Source of the DNA: Glycomyces sp. TRM65418
GTDB lineage: Bacteria; Actinomycetota; Actinomycetes; Mycobacteriales; Micromonosporaceae
Assembly: GCF_019710475.1 (NCBI RefSeq)
Contig: NZ_JAJFAX010000002.1
Coordinates: 124,001-188,000, forward strand
Direction: 5' to 3'
DNA length: 64,000 nucleotides
A program made the position numbers and the translations under genes. Shown here in pieces: positions 42,076 to 50,488 of this stretch (positions within the stretch are counted from its first letter, which is position 1; each line of letters opens with the position of its first letter). The notes beneath the pieces were generated by a model that was not told the DNA's origin, ran no database searches, and worked only from the letters and a program-made list of their open reading frames with translations.

Positions 42076-43082
42076 GCCGAGCCTTCCACGAAGCGTGCAG
42101 CACCGCGCTGCGCACGGCCATGGCCGACCTGATCGGTAAGCCTCACGGCGGCTGGGCGCTGCTGGGCTGCATCACCACGAGTGAGGGGCGGACGGGTTGG
42201 GCGCACCTTCCCGGCCTCACCCGGGCGCTCCAGGCCGCCTTCGACGCCCGCGCCGCGATCACCGAGGTCTCCTACGGGTCGATCTTCGACGCCGCCGCCG
42301 ACCTCGCCAGGGCCCTCCCTCCCGATGGCGCTCCCGGCGGCGGGGCACTGCGCGGGATCGCGCTGGTGTGCAACATCGACGACGCCGACCACGGCAGGGT
42401 GTGCATCGCTGACGCGGTCTTCGACGACGCCTGGATCCACACCGTCACCTGGAACGCCAAGGCAGCGGCGCCGACTTGGGAGGTGCTCGCCCCGCCAGAG
42501 CAGACCGCACCCGAATCCCGCCAGCACCAGGCGCTGTCCGCACTGCTGGCGGCGGTCTTGGTCCAAGCCGGGCAGGGCGCACGGCTGGTCGGCGACGACC
42601 AGGTGGCGCTGAGCGTGTGCCTGGCCGACCGGCTCGATGCGTGCATGGCCGCAGGGCTCCACATGGTGTTCGTCATCGTGCGCACCAGTAGCGGTTGGGA
42701 GGCCCTGCCCGCCACCGACCTGGCCAAGCGCGTCGGCGCGAAGGTCAGGGCCGGGGCGGGGCCGCTGGCGGCACTCCGGTCGGTGATCGCCGAGATCACG
42801 GCGAACCCGCCCGTGCCGGTCATTGACCTGGCCGGCATCGGCACAGTCATCCACCACGACCCAGACGACGGCTCCGTCGCCACCGTCGCGGTCGACGACC
42901 GACCGATCACCGCGCACCTGGTCGCCCTCACCGACGCCGCACTCCACTCCGGAGCCTGGATCCACGGTGAGGCCCGACCCGACTGGCAGATCCACCCGCG
43001 GACGGTGCTCGACACCGAATTCGCGCCGGTCGACGCCACCTACGCCGCGCTCCTCGAAGCGCTGCGAGGGACCCGCCACTGA
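42072..43082 (+). CDS. large cargo protein of unknown function
   Basis: A 336-aa protein with an N-terminal PHGGWALLGCITTSEGRTGW block related in layout to two other cargo proteins, a middle helical section and a C-terminal beta-rich part. It ends the DUF4192 unit and is followed by a clear terminator. No family or catalytic motif recognised. Confidence 0.65.
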   Translation: MSRAFHEACSTALRTAMADLIGKPHGGWALLGCITTSEGRTGWAHLPGLTRALQAAFDARAAITEVSYGSIFDAAADLARALPPDGAPGGGALRGIALVCNIDDADHGRVCIADAVFDDAWIHTVTWNAKAAAPTWEVLAPPEQTAPESRQHQALSALLAAVLVQAGQGARLVGDDQVALSVCLADRLDACMAAGLHMVFVIVRTSSGWEALPATDLAKRVGAKVRAGAGPLAALRSVIAEITANPPVPVIDLAGIGTVIHHDPDDGSVATVAVDDRPITAHLVALTDAALHSGAWIHGEARPDWQIHPRTVLDTEFAPVDATYAALLEALRGTRH

Positions 43083-43096
43083 ACCAACCCGATCCA

Positions 43097-43125
43097 CCCG
43101 GGGCAGGCGCCTTGCCTGCCCCGGG
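43097..43125 (+). terminator. terminator hairpin
   Basis: CCCGGGGCAGGC and GCCTGCCCCGGG form a perfect 12-bp stem with loop GCCTT, followed by CTTTC, 14 bp after the preceding stop. Confidence 0.8.
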
Positions 43126-43251
43126 CTTTCACGCTGCGCCCGGTCACCAGACCGAGCGCCGCAGCACCCGAGGCCCCGGGCCTGTTTCGACGCCTGGGCG
43201 GACAACACCACGCCGATCGCCTGATCGGACCGATTCTGAAAGGACTCCGCG

Positions 43252-43917
43252 ATGAACGAGGACAACCTGGTCATCTGCGACCAGGCCACCATCATCCGCG
43301 ACTGGGGCTGCGTCTTTGCACGCCTCCGCTACCCGATCGCACTGGTGGCGGACGTGGACGACAACGACTACTTCGACGCCAAAGGCGCACCGACCTACTG
43401 GGCCACCCTCACCTACTGGCGGCACGACTGCATTGAAGGGCCCAGCCGGGAGATCTGGCTTGACAGCGGCGACTGGGGCATGTCGCTGACCGGCGACCCC
43501 GCCAAGCGTCACCTCGACCTGCTCAACCTCGAACGGTTCCTGCTCGAACGCAATATGCCCTGGGCCGAGCCGGTCGACCCGCTGCACGAAATCATCCGCG
43601 CCGCCCGCCTCCTACCGCTGTGCGAGGCCGCCTACACCCGCAACGACCAGGCTGTGGTCTTCCATGCCTGGCTCTCCCGAATCCGGGACCTGGCGATCGC
43701 CCTGTTCGAGGACGATGTCGAAGCCGTCGAGTTCACTGACGTCTTCGACGCCGCCACCGCCCGCCTTGGCGACCGGGCCGCCGCCCTCACCACCATGAGC
43801 CACTGGTCTACGCCGACACTGGGCGCCCCGACCCCGCCCGGCTTCGACGACGCCAGCACCTGGAGCCCGAACGACCAGCCGACCGACACCAACACCGAAG
43901 AGGAGGATGACCGGTGA
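43252..43917 (+). CDS. acidic protein of unknown function
   Basis: A 221-aa acidic protein. The N-terminal half is beta-rich with several Trp residues (TYWATLTYWRHDC), the middle is helical, and the C-terminus is a disordered Thr/Pro/Glu tail. ATG 43252 follows GAAAGGACTCCGCG. It overlaps the next gene by 4 bp. Confidence 0.65.
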   Translation: MNEDNLVICDQATIIRDWGCVFARLRYPIALVADVDDNDYFDAKGAPTYWATLTYWRHDCIEGPSREIWLDSGDWGMSLTGDPAKRHLDLLNLERFLLERNMPWAEPVDPLHEIIRAARLLPLCEAAYTRNDQAVVFHAWLSRIRDLAIALFEDDVEAVEFTDVFDAATARLGDRAAALTTMSHWSTPTLGAPTPPGFDDASTWSPNDQPTDTNTEEEDDR

Positions 43918-44927
43918 GTACCTGCGCCACCTGCGGTCGGGCCATGCCTGCGGCCAGCTCCAGCCTGTACTTCTGCGCCATCGAGTGTCAGGAGCGCTTC
44001 CAGGAAGACGTCCCGCTCATCGGCGACCCGCGCGTTACCGGGCCGACCACGATCACCGATCCGTGGACCGACCTCACCGGTACGCTCGCCAATGCACTTC
44101 AGGAGCGGCTGCGTCCCTACCTGAACCGGACCGCCCCGATCTGGCCCCACGGTCTCGACGCCCGCACTCGGGCCAACGTCGTCCAGATCCGCGACGCCGC
44201 CGCGGCGTTCGACGACGGACTCGAGGGCGAGGGCCTGGAAGAGATCGCCACTGGCCTGGCTGCACTCGTCCACGAGGTCGGCGGCGTCAATTTCGCCGGC
44301 CACCACTGGTGCTTCACCCGCGGGCACAACGGCGTACCTGTCATCGATCCGCCAGCGCCCGGGCAGATCGCTTACCTCTCGCACCTCTCGGCCCGACCCG
44401 GCCGAGCCGGGACTGCCAGTGACTCCGGCCCGGCCGTCGCGGTCACCGCCCACCAACCCTGCTGCCCCAGGACCAGCACCGTCACCGCGGCCGCTCCCTG
44501 CACCGCCGCGCCTGGCGACTTCGCCGACGCCATGGACGAACACACCGACTACCTCCGGCAGGATGCGGCTATGGCTTTGCCATGGCAGCTCTGCTCATGC
44601 CTGGCCGGACGACTCCCTGGAAACCGGGACCTGCCCGAAGCCCCGGTGGACATCGTCTTCATCTCCGGGGACGACCTCGTGCGCGAATACTGGGAGGTGT
44701 TCCGAGCGCACCACTTCCAAGTCCGAGTCATGAACCCGCTCGACTGGATCCCCGGGCCCGAGGACACGGTCGCCAGCCACATCGACCTGTGGACGCTCCG
44801 CCGCTCCCACCGAAACCACCAGATCGAATTCGCCGTCGCCGAGCACGACCCGGCCAGCCTCGGACCCGACCGCGACACGAACCGTAAAGCGGTACTCGTC
44901 GAACTGATCGCCACTTGGCGACGCTGA
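43914..44927 (+). CDS. protein with N-terminal zinc finger, unknown function
   Basis: A 337-aa protein. It opens with CATCGRAMPAASSSLYFCAI and then ECQ, a four-Cys zinc finger of the type found in nucleic-acid-associated proteins. The C-terminal 100 residues (VDIVFISGDDLVREYWEVFR, then HHFQVRVMNPLDW) have an alternating alpha/beta pattern suggestive of a small nucleotide-binding fold, which is not established. GTG 43914 overlaps the previous stop. It is the last gene of the train; a terminator follows. Confidence 0.65.
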   Translation: MSTCATCGRAMPAASSSLYFCAIECQERFQEDVPLIGDPRVTGPTTITDPWTDLTGTLANALQERLRPYLNRTAPIWPHGLDARTRANVVQIRDAAAAFDDGLEGEGLEEIATGLAALVHEVGGVNFAGHHWCFTRGHNGVPVIDPPAPGQIAYLSHLSARPGRAGTASDSGPAVAVTAHQPCCPRTSTVTAAAPCTAAPGDFADAMDEHTDYLRQDAAMALPWQLCSCLAGRLPGNRDLPEAPVDIVFISGDDLVREYWEVFRAHHFQVRVMNPLDWIPGPEDTVASHIDLWTLRRSHRNHQIEFAVAEHDPASLGPDRDTNRKAVLVELIATWRR

Positions 44928-44940
44928 CCAGCGCACAGGC

Positions 44941-44972
44941 GTGTGCGGGACCGGGGCTCCGGTCCCGCACAC
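44941..44972. terminator. strong terminator hairpin
   Basis: GTGTGCGGGACCGG and CCGGTCCCGCACAC form a perfect 14-bp stem with a GGCT loop, 13 bp after the last gene of the cargo train. Confidence 0.8.
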
Positions 44973-45156
44973 GTCGCCCTTGCTCTTTACCTGAATAGTC
45001 CACTAGGGAGTGACTTGGGTCCGCTACCCAGTGCTGTGCTCGATGCGGCACCAACGCCGCAGAAGCGGCGACGGGGCGGCGGACATGGGCGCGGAACCGA
45101 TCTTGAGCAGTGTCCCACCACACCGGCATGAGCGCTCTCGCGAGTGCTCAACGCGA

Positions 45157-45813
45157 TCACCCCCCACCAGCGGCCGCCAGCGCCGTCGCCACCCACCACC
45201 CGGCCAGGATCGGCGGCCCCATCGGCACCAGGGACGCTTTCGGCTCGCGCCCGATTCGCGAAAGCAAGAGCGACATCGAGGCGAGCAGGCACGCGATCAC
45301 GAGGCCCGCCCAGACCGCTGTTATCGAGAACCATCCCAAATAGAGCGCGACGACGCCCAACAGCGCGACGTCTCCAAGACCTACCGTGTCACCGGCCGCC
45401 TTCCACCACATCCACCCAAGCACGGCGACGACCAGCCCAGAGAGAACCGCCTGCCCCAGACGTCCGGCGCTGCCTGACCACCAAGCGTCAATGCTGAACT
45501 GCGCGAGAGCTGCGACAGCTAGGACCGCAAGGATCGGGAACGGCAACAGCATCGAACGCACATCGATCGATGCCAGACCCGGAGCAGCAGCCGCGAGCAG
45601 CACGAAAGCGACAGACGCAGGCCGAAGCGGCGCCACGTGCGCCATCGCTACCGCGCTGACCAACGAAGCCATCGACACACCTGTCAAGGCCCACCATTGC
45701 ATCCGTCGCGACTTCCCAGCCGCCAATGCATTCGCAGGCTCGAGAACATCGGCGATCCGCCACAGGACGATCGCGATCGCAAGGCCGCTGAGTCCCACTC
45801 CCACCTGCCCCAT
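45157..45813 (-). CDS. A24-family prepilin peptidase
   Basis: A 218-aa membrane protease with about six helices. The two catalytic aspartates are visible: D84 in SIDVRSMLLP and D148 in GLGDVALLG. A24 enzymes cleave the leader of type IV or Tad pilins; this one lacks the N-terminal methyltransferase domain of the large PilD type. No recognisable pilin or Tad operon occurs in the window, so its substrate is unknown and may be encoded elsewhere or be an element pilin. It is transcribed opposite to the cargo train. Confidence 0.82.
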   Translation of the reverse strand: MGQVGVGLSGLAIAIVLWRIADVLEPANALAAGKSRRMQWWALTGVSMASLVSAVAMAHVAPLRPASVAFVLLAAAAPGLASIDVRSMLLPFPILAVLAVAALAQFSIDAWWSGSAGRLGQAVLSGLVVAVLGWMWWKAAGDTVGLGDVALLGVVALYLGWFSITAVWAGLVIACLLASMSLLLSRIGREPKASLVPMGPPILAGWWVATALAAAGGG

Positions 45814-45920
45814 GCTGCGAGAGTATGCGTCTCAACAGGAACTGTCAGTAGGTTGGCTCGGCAGTCTCACAACAGCTGCCCTACCTCGGGTCGTCGAGTC
45901 GCACCCGTACGAGCCGCGGG

Positions 45921-46070
45921 GTGCTCAGTGCCCCTGGAAGGCGCCGGCTGCCATGGCGGGCCATGGCCTTTCTCGAGCAAGCACACGACCGAGGCATCCT
46001 GCGACGCGTCGGAGCGACGTACGAGTTTCGGCACGAGGCACTCCAGACCTACCTCAGCGGGCCGCGGGAG
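45921..46070 (+). pseudogene. C-terminal remnant of an NTPase (NACHT-type) protein
   Basis: The translation RRRLPWRAMAFLEQAHDRGI, then LRRVGATYEFRHEALQTYLS, matches the extreme C-terminal end of actinobacterial NACHT/NTPase proteins, which finish with a PWR.M.FL..AH.RG.LR..G..Y.FRH..LQ..L pattern. Nothing of the ATPase itself remains upstream. It is debris of another possible immune gene. Confidence 0.55.
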
Positions 46071-46127
46071 GCCCGTCTTCATTCCGAAAAGCCTAGTAGC
46101 AGCGTGGATGGTCCTCCGAGGCGCCGG

Positions 46128-46868
46128 TTAGTGCTCCTCGGCCTTGACCCAGGTCACGTTGTCGGGAAGTGATCCGGTGGCGACGTACCGCTCGGCTGCG
46201 GTGCATGCGGTCTCATAGGAGACGCGTGCGATCGAGGTCGGGACCCACACCAGCGGTTCGGTAGAGGCTTCGCTCACGATGACCACCTGCGGGGTGTACC
46301 CCTCCTCGACTCCGACCAGGTCGTCGGGAAGCCAACGGAGCGCGCCTGCGCCGGTCTCGGGGTCGAGGTCGACGCGGAGCACCGGTTCGCGCATCGGCTG
46401 GTCCTCGTCAGCGGAGTCCTGGACGCCGACGAGGTAGCTCATGCCATGTGTGCCTTGAGGATTCGGCACCTCGGCGTCCTCATTGAAGAGCCCGGAGAGG
46501 TCGTCAGGGTCGGCTATCGGCTCGTAATTGATGTCGTGCTGGACTACGAATACAGCATCGAACTGGCTGGCGCCGGGGACCGGGGCGCTCAAGTTCCAAC
46601 CGGACCCAGTCTCGTCGCGGTCGTCGTCCGGGTCGGTCTCGCCCAGATCAAGCGCCCACACCGGTGTCCCCGGTCCCTCGAAGTCTGAACCGGGCGGCCA
46701 CTGCATGACAATCGAGGGCACACTGCCGTCGCTGCGACGCCGTGGCGGCTCGATTCCCAACTCCTCGACCGCGAACCGACCGAGCTCCCGCGAGTCGACT
46801 CCGGCCTCATCACGGGCGCGGAGCGCCTCGAGCAGGGTCGGGTCGTCTGTGACCTGGTGCTCGGTCAT
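46128..46868 (-). CDS. putative immunity protein for the deaminase toxin (Imm1-like)
   Basis: A 246-aa acidic protein. The C-terminal PVLRVDLDPETGAGALRWLP segment resembles Imm1-type immunity proteins, which neutralise deaminase toxins. Its start overlaps the stop of the upstream toxin gene by 4 bp, the arrangement expected for an immunity gene. The N-terminal 140 residues are longer than a minimal Imm1 and may be a fused extra domain. Family assignment is moderate; partnership rests on synteny. Confidence 0.6.
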   Translation of the reverse strand: MTEHQVTDDPTLLEALRARDEAGVDSRELGRFAVEELGIEPPRRRSDGSVPSIVMQWPPGSDFEGPGTPVWALDLGETDPDDDRDETGSGWNLSAPVPGASQFDAVFVVQHDINYEPIADPDDLSGLFNEDAEVPNPQGTHGMSYLVGVQDSADEDQPMREPVLRVDLDPETGAGALRWLPDDLVGVEEGYTPQVVIVSEASTEPLVWVPTSIARVSYETACTAAERYVATGSLPDNVTWVKAEEH

Positions 46869-47665
46869 TTCAAGGCCTCCCCAGTGCCGCGGTAAATGAA
46901 GCGCTCCGTATAGCCATTTTGCCGTGCCGCCCAGATGCGGAGGGTGCTGCCCTGCGGGAGAATTTTCGCGATATTCGCATCGCACCGCCACTGGTCCTGG
47001 TCTTCCGATCCGCACGGCGGGATGTTGATGCACAGGACGGTTTCCTTCACTTGATGTTGGCGCATGATCGCGGCGGCGTGGCCTTCGATGTGCCAGCGGG
47101 TGGTCATTCGCTCGTCGCTCGCCCATGGCTCACGGAGGTCGCGCGCATGGTCGGCTGGTCCTGTCCCTGCTTGGACGGTGCCGGTGATCGGACGGCCGTC
47201 ACGGTCGTAGAGTCTGCCGCGGGCCGAGACTCTGCCGTTGCGGTTGATCGGCCAGCCGACGCGGCGGGTCTCCTCGATACAGGTTGGGTTCGGCCGGTCG
47301 GGTCGGAAGTTCGGAACGGGCGAATTCCGCGACCACGGCCGATCTGGCTCCGGCGATGGGGTCGGGGTTGCCGGTATTGCCTTGTTGCTGCCCGCGGTCC
47401 CGGTGCCACCCTGGCCGCGTGCGCCTTCAACAGCGGCCAGCGCCGCTTCAAGCCGCTCGCCAACTCCAACTGCCTGTGCTTGACTTTCCCCCATACGGTC
47501 GCTCAATGTGTCGAGGAGAGCCGCGCAGTTCTCGAAGCCGAGAGCGGCAACCCGGCCTCGAACCTCGGCGATCTGGTCCTTCGTGTTGCCGAGTTGCGTG
47601 AGGAGTTCGCGGGAGCGGTCGATCATGGACCGGATCGTGGTGATGAGGGTGTCGATGGAGGGCAT
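46865..47665 (-). CDS. secreted-type toxin with SCP1.201/DddA-like cytidine deaminase domain
   Basis: A 266-aa protein. Residues 1-85 are a helical WXG100-like or LXG-like delivery segment, 90-130 a Pro-rich linker, and 185-266 a deaminase. The active-site pattern is visible as HIE (H192, E194 in RWHIEGHAAAIMRQ), PC at 217-218 and a second cysteine C228, followed by KILPQGSTLRIW, matching SCP1.201/DddA-like deaminases, some of which act on double-stranded DNA. Cysteine spacing (9 residues between the pair) is wider than the CxxC of DddA. The immunity gene overlaps its 3' end. Export by a type VII system is likely but no such system lies in the window. Confidence 0.75.
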   Translation of the reverse strand: MPSIDTLITTIRSMIDRSRELLTQLGNTKDQIAEVRGRVAALGFENCAALLDTLSDRMGESQAQAVGVGERLEAALAAVEGARGQGGTGTAGSNKAIPATPTPSPEPDRPWSRNSPVPNFRPDRPNPTCIEETRRVGWPINRNGRVSARGRLYDRDGRPITGTVQAGTGPADHARDLREPWASDERMTTRWHIEGHAAAIMRQHQVKETVLCINIPPCGSEDQDQWRCDANIAKILPQGSTLRIWAARQNGYTERFIYRGTGEALK

Positions 47666-47714
47666 GGCGGGGATTCCCTGCGTAAGTCGCGCGGCTTGAT
47701 CGCCTAGGAGCGGG

Positions 47715-49004
47715 TCACGGCGTGGTTCCTTCGAGCGCTCGTGTGGCAGGACTCGCTGGCGAAGGACGATCCGGTCCGGCCAATTCGTGCAAGGTGTGTC
47801 GCCCTTCTTCCGCGATGTCTTCGAGGCCGCGGACGCCGGTAGCGACGCGAATGACTCGCTGAATTTGCTGCGGCAGGCGGCAGGCTCTGGCAGCAGTGAT
47901 CGCCTCGGGCAGGAGTCGCGCGGCGTCGGCCGTCTCCCCGGTGGCGGCGAGGGCTTCGCAGGTCGTGATCAGAGCTATCGCCTGCCATTGCGGCGCGGAA
48001 TTTGGGGCTCGTTCGCTCTGGCGCCACAAGGCGTTTGCGGCTTCGGACCGGCGGCCGAGGTGCAGCAGTCCACGTAGGCGTACTTCGGCCACGATCTCCT
48101 CGTTGAACAGCGGAGAGGGAGCCGCGATGGCGGCGAGCTGTTGGGCATCGGTCACGGTGGTATCGAAGAGATCATCAGCGCCTGCGTCAGCTGCGGCGCG
48201 GGCGAGGGCGACCAGCACCGTCGGTCGCATGCCATCTCCAGCGATTGCCGCGCTTTGTCGCAGCCTGCGCACCGCTCCGTCGAGGTCGCCTGCTTTGCGG
48301 AGCTCGTTGCCGTGCGAGCGTAGTGCTTGGGCGTGGAGATCAGCATCCGCTAGATGCTCGGTCAGCTGCAGCGCCCGACCGGTCCATTGCGCCGAGATCG
48401 AGAGGGCCTGGACGGGCAGGATGTCGCCGAGGTACACCCCGAGGGCGCTGCGGGCCCGAGCCAGGAGCGAGATCATGGCAGGCTCCACGTGGCCTCGCTG
48501 CACCCGGTCTTCCAGGCGCAGGACCAGCGGCCACAATTCGTTGAGGGCCGCGGCGGGGCGACCGGCGTTGCGGGCGATGCCGGCCAATCGCAGGGTCGAC
48601 TCGCCGAAGGCGAGCATGCCGCGGTAGTCGGCGTCCTCTTGGTCGGTGACGCCGAGGACGTGCGGTGCGATCCCGAGGTATTCGGCGATGCGGCGGCGTT
48701 CACCGACGTTGGTGATGTCGCGGCGACTGTGCTCGATCTGGGAGATGTAGCTGTCGGTGTAGCCCAGGTCGTTGGCGACCTCGGCCTGTGTCGCGCCGGT
48801 GATTTTCCTCCAGGCCGTGAGGATGCGCGAGAGGTGGCCGGTCGCGAGCGCGGCTTGGGCGTCGGGGCGCAGCCACGGCAGAATGGTGATGCGGCTCGCT
48901 GAAGTCCCTGGGAGGTCGAGGGGCTGGCCGCCTGAAGCCCGGCAGGCGACGCATGGCGAGCCGTCGTGGAGTTCGGTGCCGCAGGTGCCGCAGACCAGCG
49001 CCAT
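47715..49004 (-). CDS. HTH-TPR transcriptional regulator
   Basis: A 429-aa regulator. A short zinc ribbon (CGTCGTELHDGSPCVAC) opens the protein, an XRE-type helix-turn-helix follows (TQAEVANDLGYTDSYISQIE, about 72-91), then a long helical TPR-like region. This architecture is widespread in streptomycete-type actinomycetes, where such proteins sense small signals or partner proteins. It lies 6 bp after the Nudix gene on the same strand, so the two are co-transcribed. It may control the dioxygenase on the other side of the operators at 49539-49600. Confidence 0.78.
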   Translation of the reverse strand: MALVCGTCGTELHDGSPCVACRASGGQPLDLPGTSASRITILPWLRPDAQAALATGHLSRILTAWRKITGATQAEVANDLGYTDSYISQIEHSRRDITNVGERRRIAEYLGIAPHVLGVTDQEDADYRGMLAFGESTLRLAGIARNAGRPAAALNELWPLVLRLEDRVQRGHVEPAMISLLARARSALGVYLGDILPVQALSISAQWTGRALQLTEHLADADLHAQALRSHGNELRKAGDLDGAVRRLRQSAAIAGDGMRPTVLVALARAAADAGADDLFDTTVTDAQQLAAIAAPSPLFNEEIVAEVRLRGLLHLGRRSEAANALWRQSERAPNSAPQWQAIALITTCEALAATGETADAARLLPEAITAARACRLPQQIQRVIRVATGVRGLEDIAEEGRHTLHELAGPDRPSPASPATRALEGTTP

Positions 49005-49010
49005 GGGGCC

Positions 49011-49451
49011 TCACTCCAGGCCCAGCTCGGTGCACCACTTGGCGATCGCCGTCTTGTAGTCCTCGGGCATGTTCAGCCCAGGCACCTCGGACGGCTTCCA
49101 GAGCTGGGCGCGCTTGTGCTCGTTGCTGACCTGGGGCGGCTGATCGGACAGCACCGGGCAGCCGTAGACGACTACGAAGACATCAACGGCGGGCCGGTCT
49201 GCGGGCTCAATGTGGTAGAGCCAGCTATGCAGGATGCTCCCAACCGCCGTGCTCCAGCCGGTCTCCTCGTAGATCTCCCGGATCAGACATGCCTCCGGAG
49301 TCTCGCCGACTTCGAGCTTCCCGCCGGGCAACTCCCACTCGTGTCGCTCGTTCTCCAGCAGCAAGACCTGGTCATTCCAGATCGTCACGCCCTTCACCGA
49401 CACCGGGAAACGCGCTGGCTGCCAGCTGAAGTCGTCAGATTCGCTCGCCAT
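49011..49451 (-). CDS. Nudix hydrolase
   Basis: A 146-aa protein with a complete Nudix box, GGKLEVGETPEACLIREIYE followed by ETGW (consensus GX5EX7REUXEEXGU). It hydrolyses a nucleoside diphosphate linked to another moiety; the substrate cannot be told. The ATG at 49451 is preferred over 49457. The TTGACA operators lie 90-150 bp upstream of its start, so Nudix, HTH-TPR and the divergent dioxygenase may form one regulated unit. Confidence 0.85.
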   Translation of the reverse strand: MASESDDFSWQPARFPVSVKGVTIWNDQVLLLENERHEWELPGGKLEVGETPEACLIREIYEETGWSTAVGSILHSWLYHIEPADRPAVDVFVVVYGCPVLSDQPPQVSNEHKRAQLWKPSEVPGLNMPEDYKTAIAKWCTELGLE

Positions 49452-49538
49452 GAGCACTCCCAGATCGTGGTGGAATCAGGTCATTCGGACGCTAACACGC
49501 GCCCCCGCACAGCGGTACCTCCGAGAACCCCAGCGGAG

Positions 49539-49600
49539 TTGACAGTTTGTCAAGTTGCCCGAGCCCTGACAGGAGCCTGGTTGACAGATCGTCAAGTTGC
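49539..49600. promoter_or_regulatory. paired TTGACA-N3-TGTCAA operators
   Basis: Two near-identical 20-mers, TTGACAGTTTGTCAAGTTGC (49539-49558) and TTGACAGATCGTCAAGTTGC (49581-49600), lie 42 bp apart centre to centre, four helical turns. Each is an inverted repeat, the first perfect. They sit between the divergent Nudix and dioxygenase genes, and a related site occurs at 50392-50408. The HTH-TPR protein is the most likely binder. Confidence 0.72.
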
Positions 49601-49655
49601 GCCTCTTGCCCTGTCCTGTACTGACCCCCGAGAGTGGAGCGAGGAGGTGTTGCCC

Positions 49656-50417
49656 ATGTTGGACTTCGACTTCGAGGTCTTCCGCGTCGATCCCTGGGAC
49701 CCGAGCGCCGTAACCACCGCGTTGCGCACGCACGGCATCGCGACGGTCGAAGGGATCGTTGATCGCGACGACCTCACCACCGCCGCGGCCGCGCACATGC
49801 GCACACGGACGCACCGAGACGCCGAACTCGACAGCATCACCGACATCCGCCCCGATACGCGGCTCCAGGCGCAGGCCGCTGGGATCGGCTTCAGCCGCGA
49901 AGGGGTCGCGCCGCACACGGAAGGCACGAGCCTGCCGCGCCCGCCGCAACTGCTGTTTCTGGTCTGCGCCCGGCCCGCGCCGCGCGGAGGTGAGACAATC
50001 CTCGTCAACGGCGACGCCGTCCGGCGAGACCTCGCGACCACCGACCCTGGAGCGCTCGCCGTCCTGAGCCGCCCCGAGGCGGTCGGCTTCGGAATAGCCG
50101 GCCAGCGCGCCCCGGTCTTCGAGGAAACGACTCCCGGCTCGATCACCTTGCGATACCGCGATGACGACCTAGTCCATCTCGAACCGGCAGACCGGTGGGC
50201 ATGGGAGCGGCTGCGTGCCGCGGTCGCGAGGCGCCAGCAGCGCTACATGCTCCGGCAGGGCCAAGGCGTGCTGGTGGACAACATGCGCTGGCTCCACGGT
50301 CGCACCGGTTTCAATGGTGAACGGCTCATGTACCGCCTCATAGGCGATCGCCTCGATCCACCTGAATCCGCCCTGCAAGCAATCCACACCGCAAGACAGT
50401 CTGTCAAGAGGGCGTGA
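49656..50417 (+). CDS. TauD/TfdA-family Fe(II)/2-oxoglutarate dioxygenase
   Basis: A 253-aa protein. The iron ligands of the family are visible: HTE motif H87/E89 in APHTEGTSL and the distal H214 in RWLHGRTGF, with R228 (LMYRLIGD) as the expected 2-oxoglutarate ligand. Family members hydroxylate or desaturate small molecules, often in amino-acid or natural-product pathways; the substrate is unknown. ATG 49656 follows GAGGAGGTG. It is divergent from the Nudix/HTH-TPR pair and directly downstream of the paired operators. Confidence 0.82.
   Translation: MLDFDFEVFRVDPWDPSAVTTALRTHGIATVEGIVDRDDLTTAAAAHMRTRTHRDAELDSITDIRPDTRLQAQAAGIGFSREGVAPHTEGTSLPRPPQLLFLVCARPAPRGGETILVNGDAVRRDLATTDPGALAVLSRPEAVGFGIAGQRAPVFEETTPGSITLRYRDDDLVHLEPADRWAWERLRAAVARRQQRYMLRQGQGVLVDNMRWLHGRTGFNGERLMYRLIGDRLDPPESALQAIHTARQSVKRA
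50392..50408. promoter_or_regulatory. third TTGACA-type inverted repeat
   Basis: CAAGACAGTCTGTCAAG, reverse complement of a TTGACAGACTGTCTTG-like sequence, matches the operators at 49539-49600. It lies at the very end of the dioxygenase gene. Confidence 0.5.
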
Positions 50418-50488
50418 GATGCCTGAGTTGCGGAGCAAGAAACAAGGGCGCGCCCTAACGGCACGCCCGCAACGTCTAGGGGAGGAGA

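Noticed and set aside
48966-50417. Dioxygenase gene extended upstream to 48966
   Set aside because: The extension is antisense to the Nudix gene and would include the operators; the ATG at 49656 has a strong ribosome binding site.
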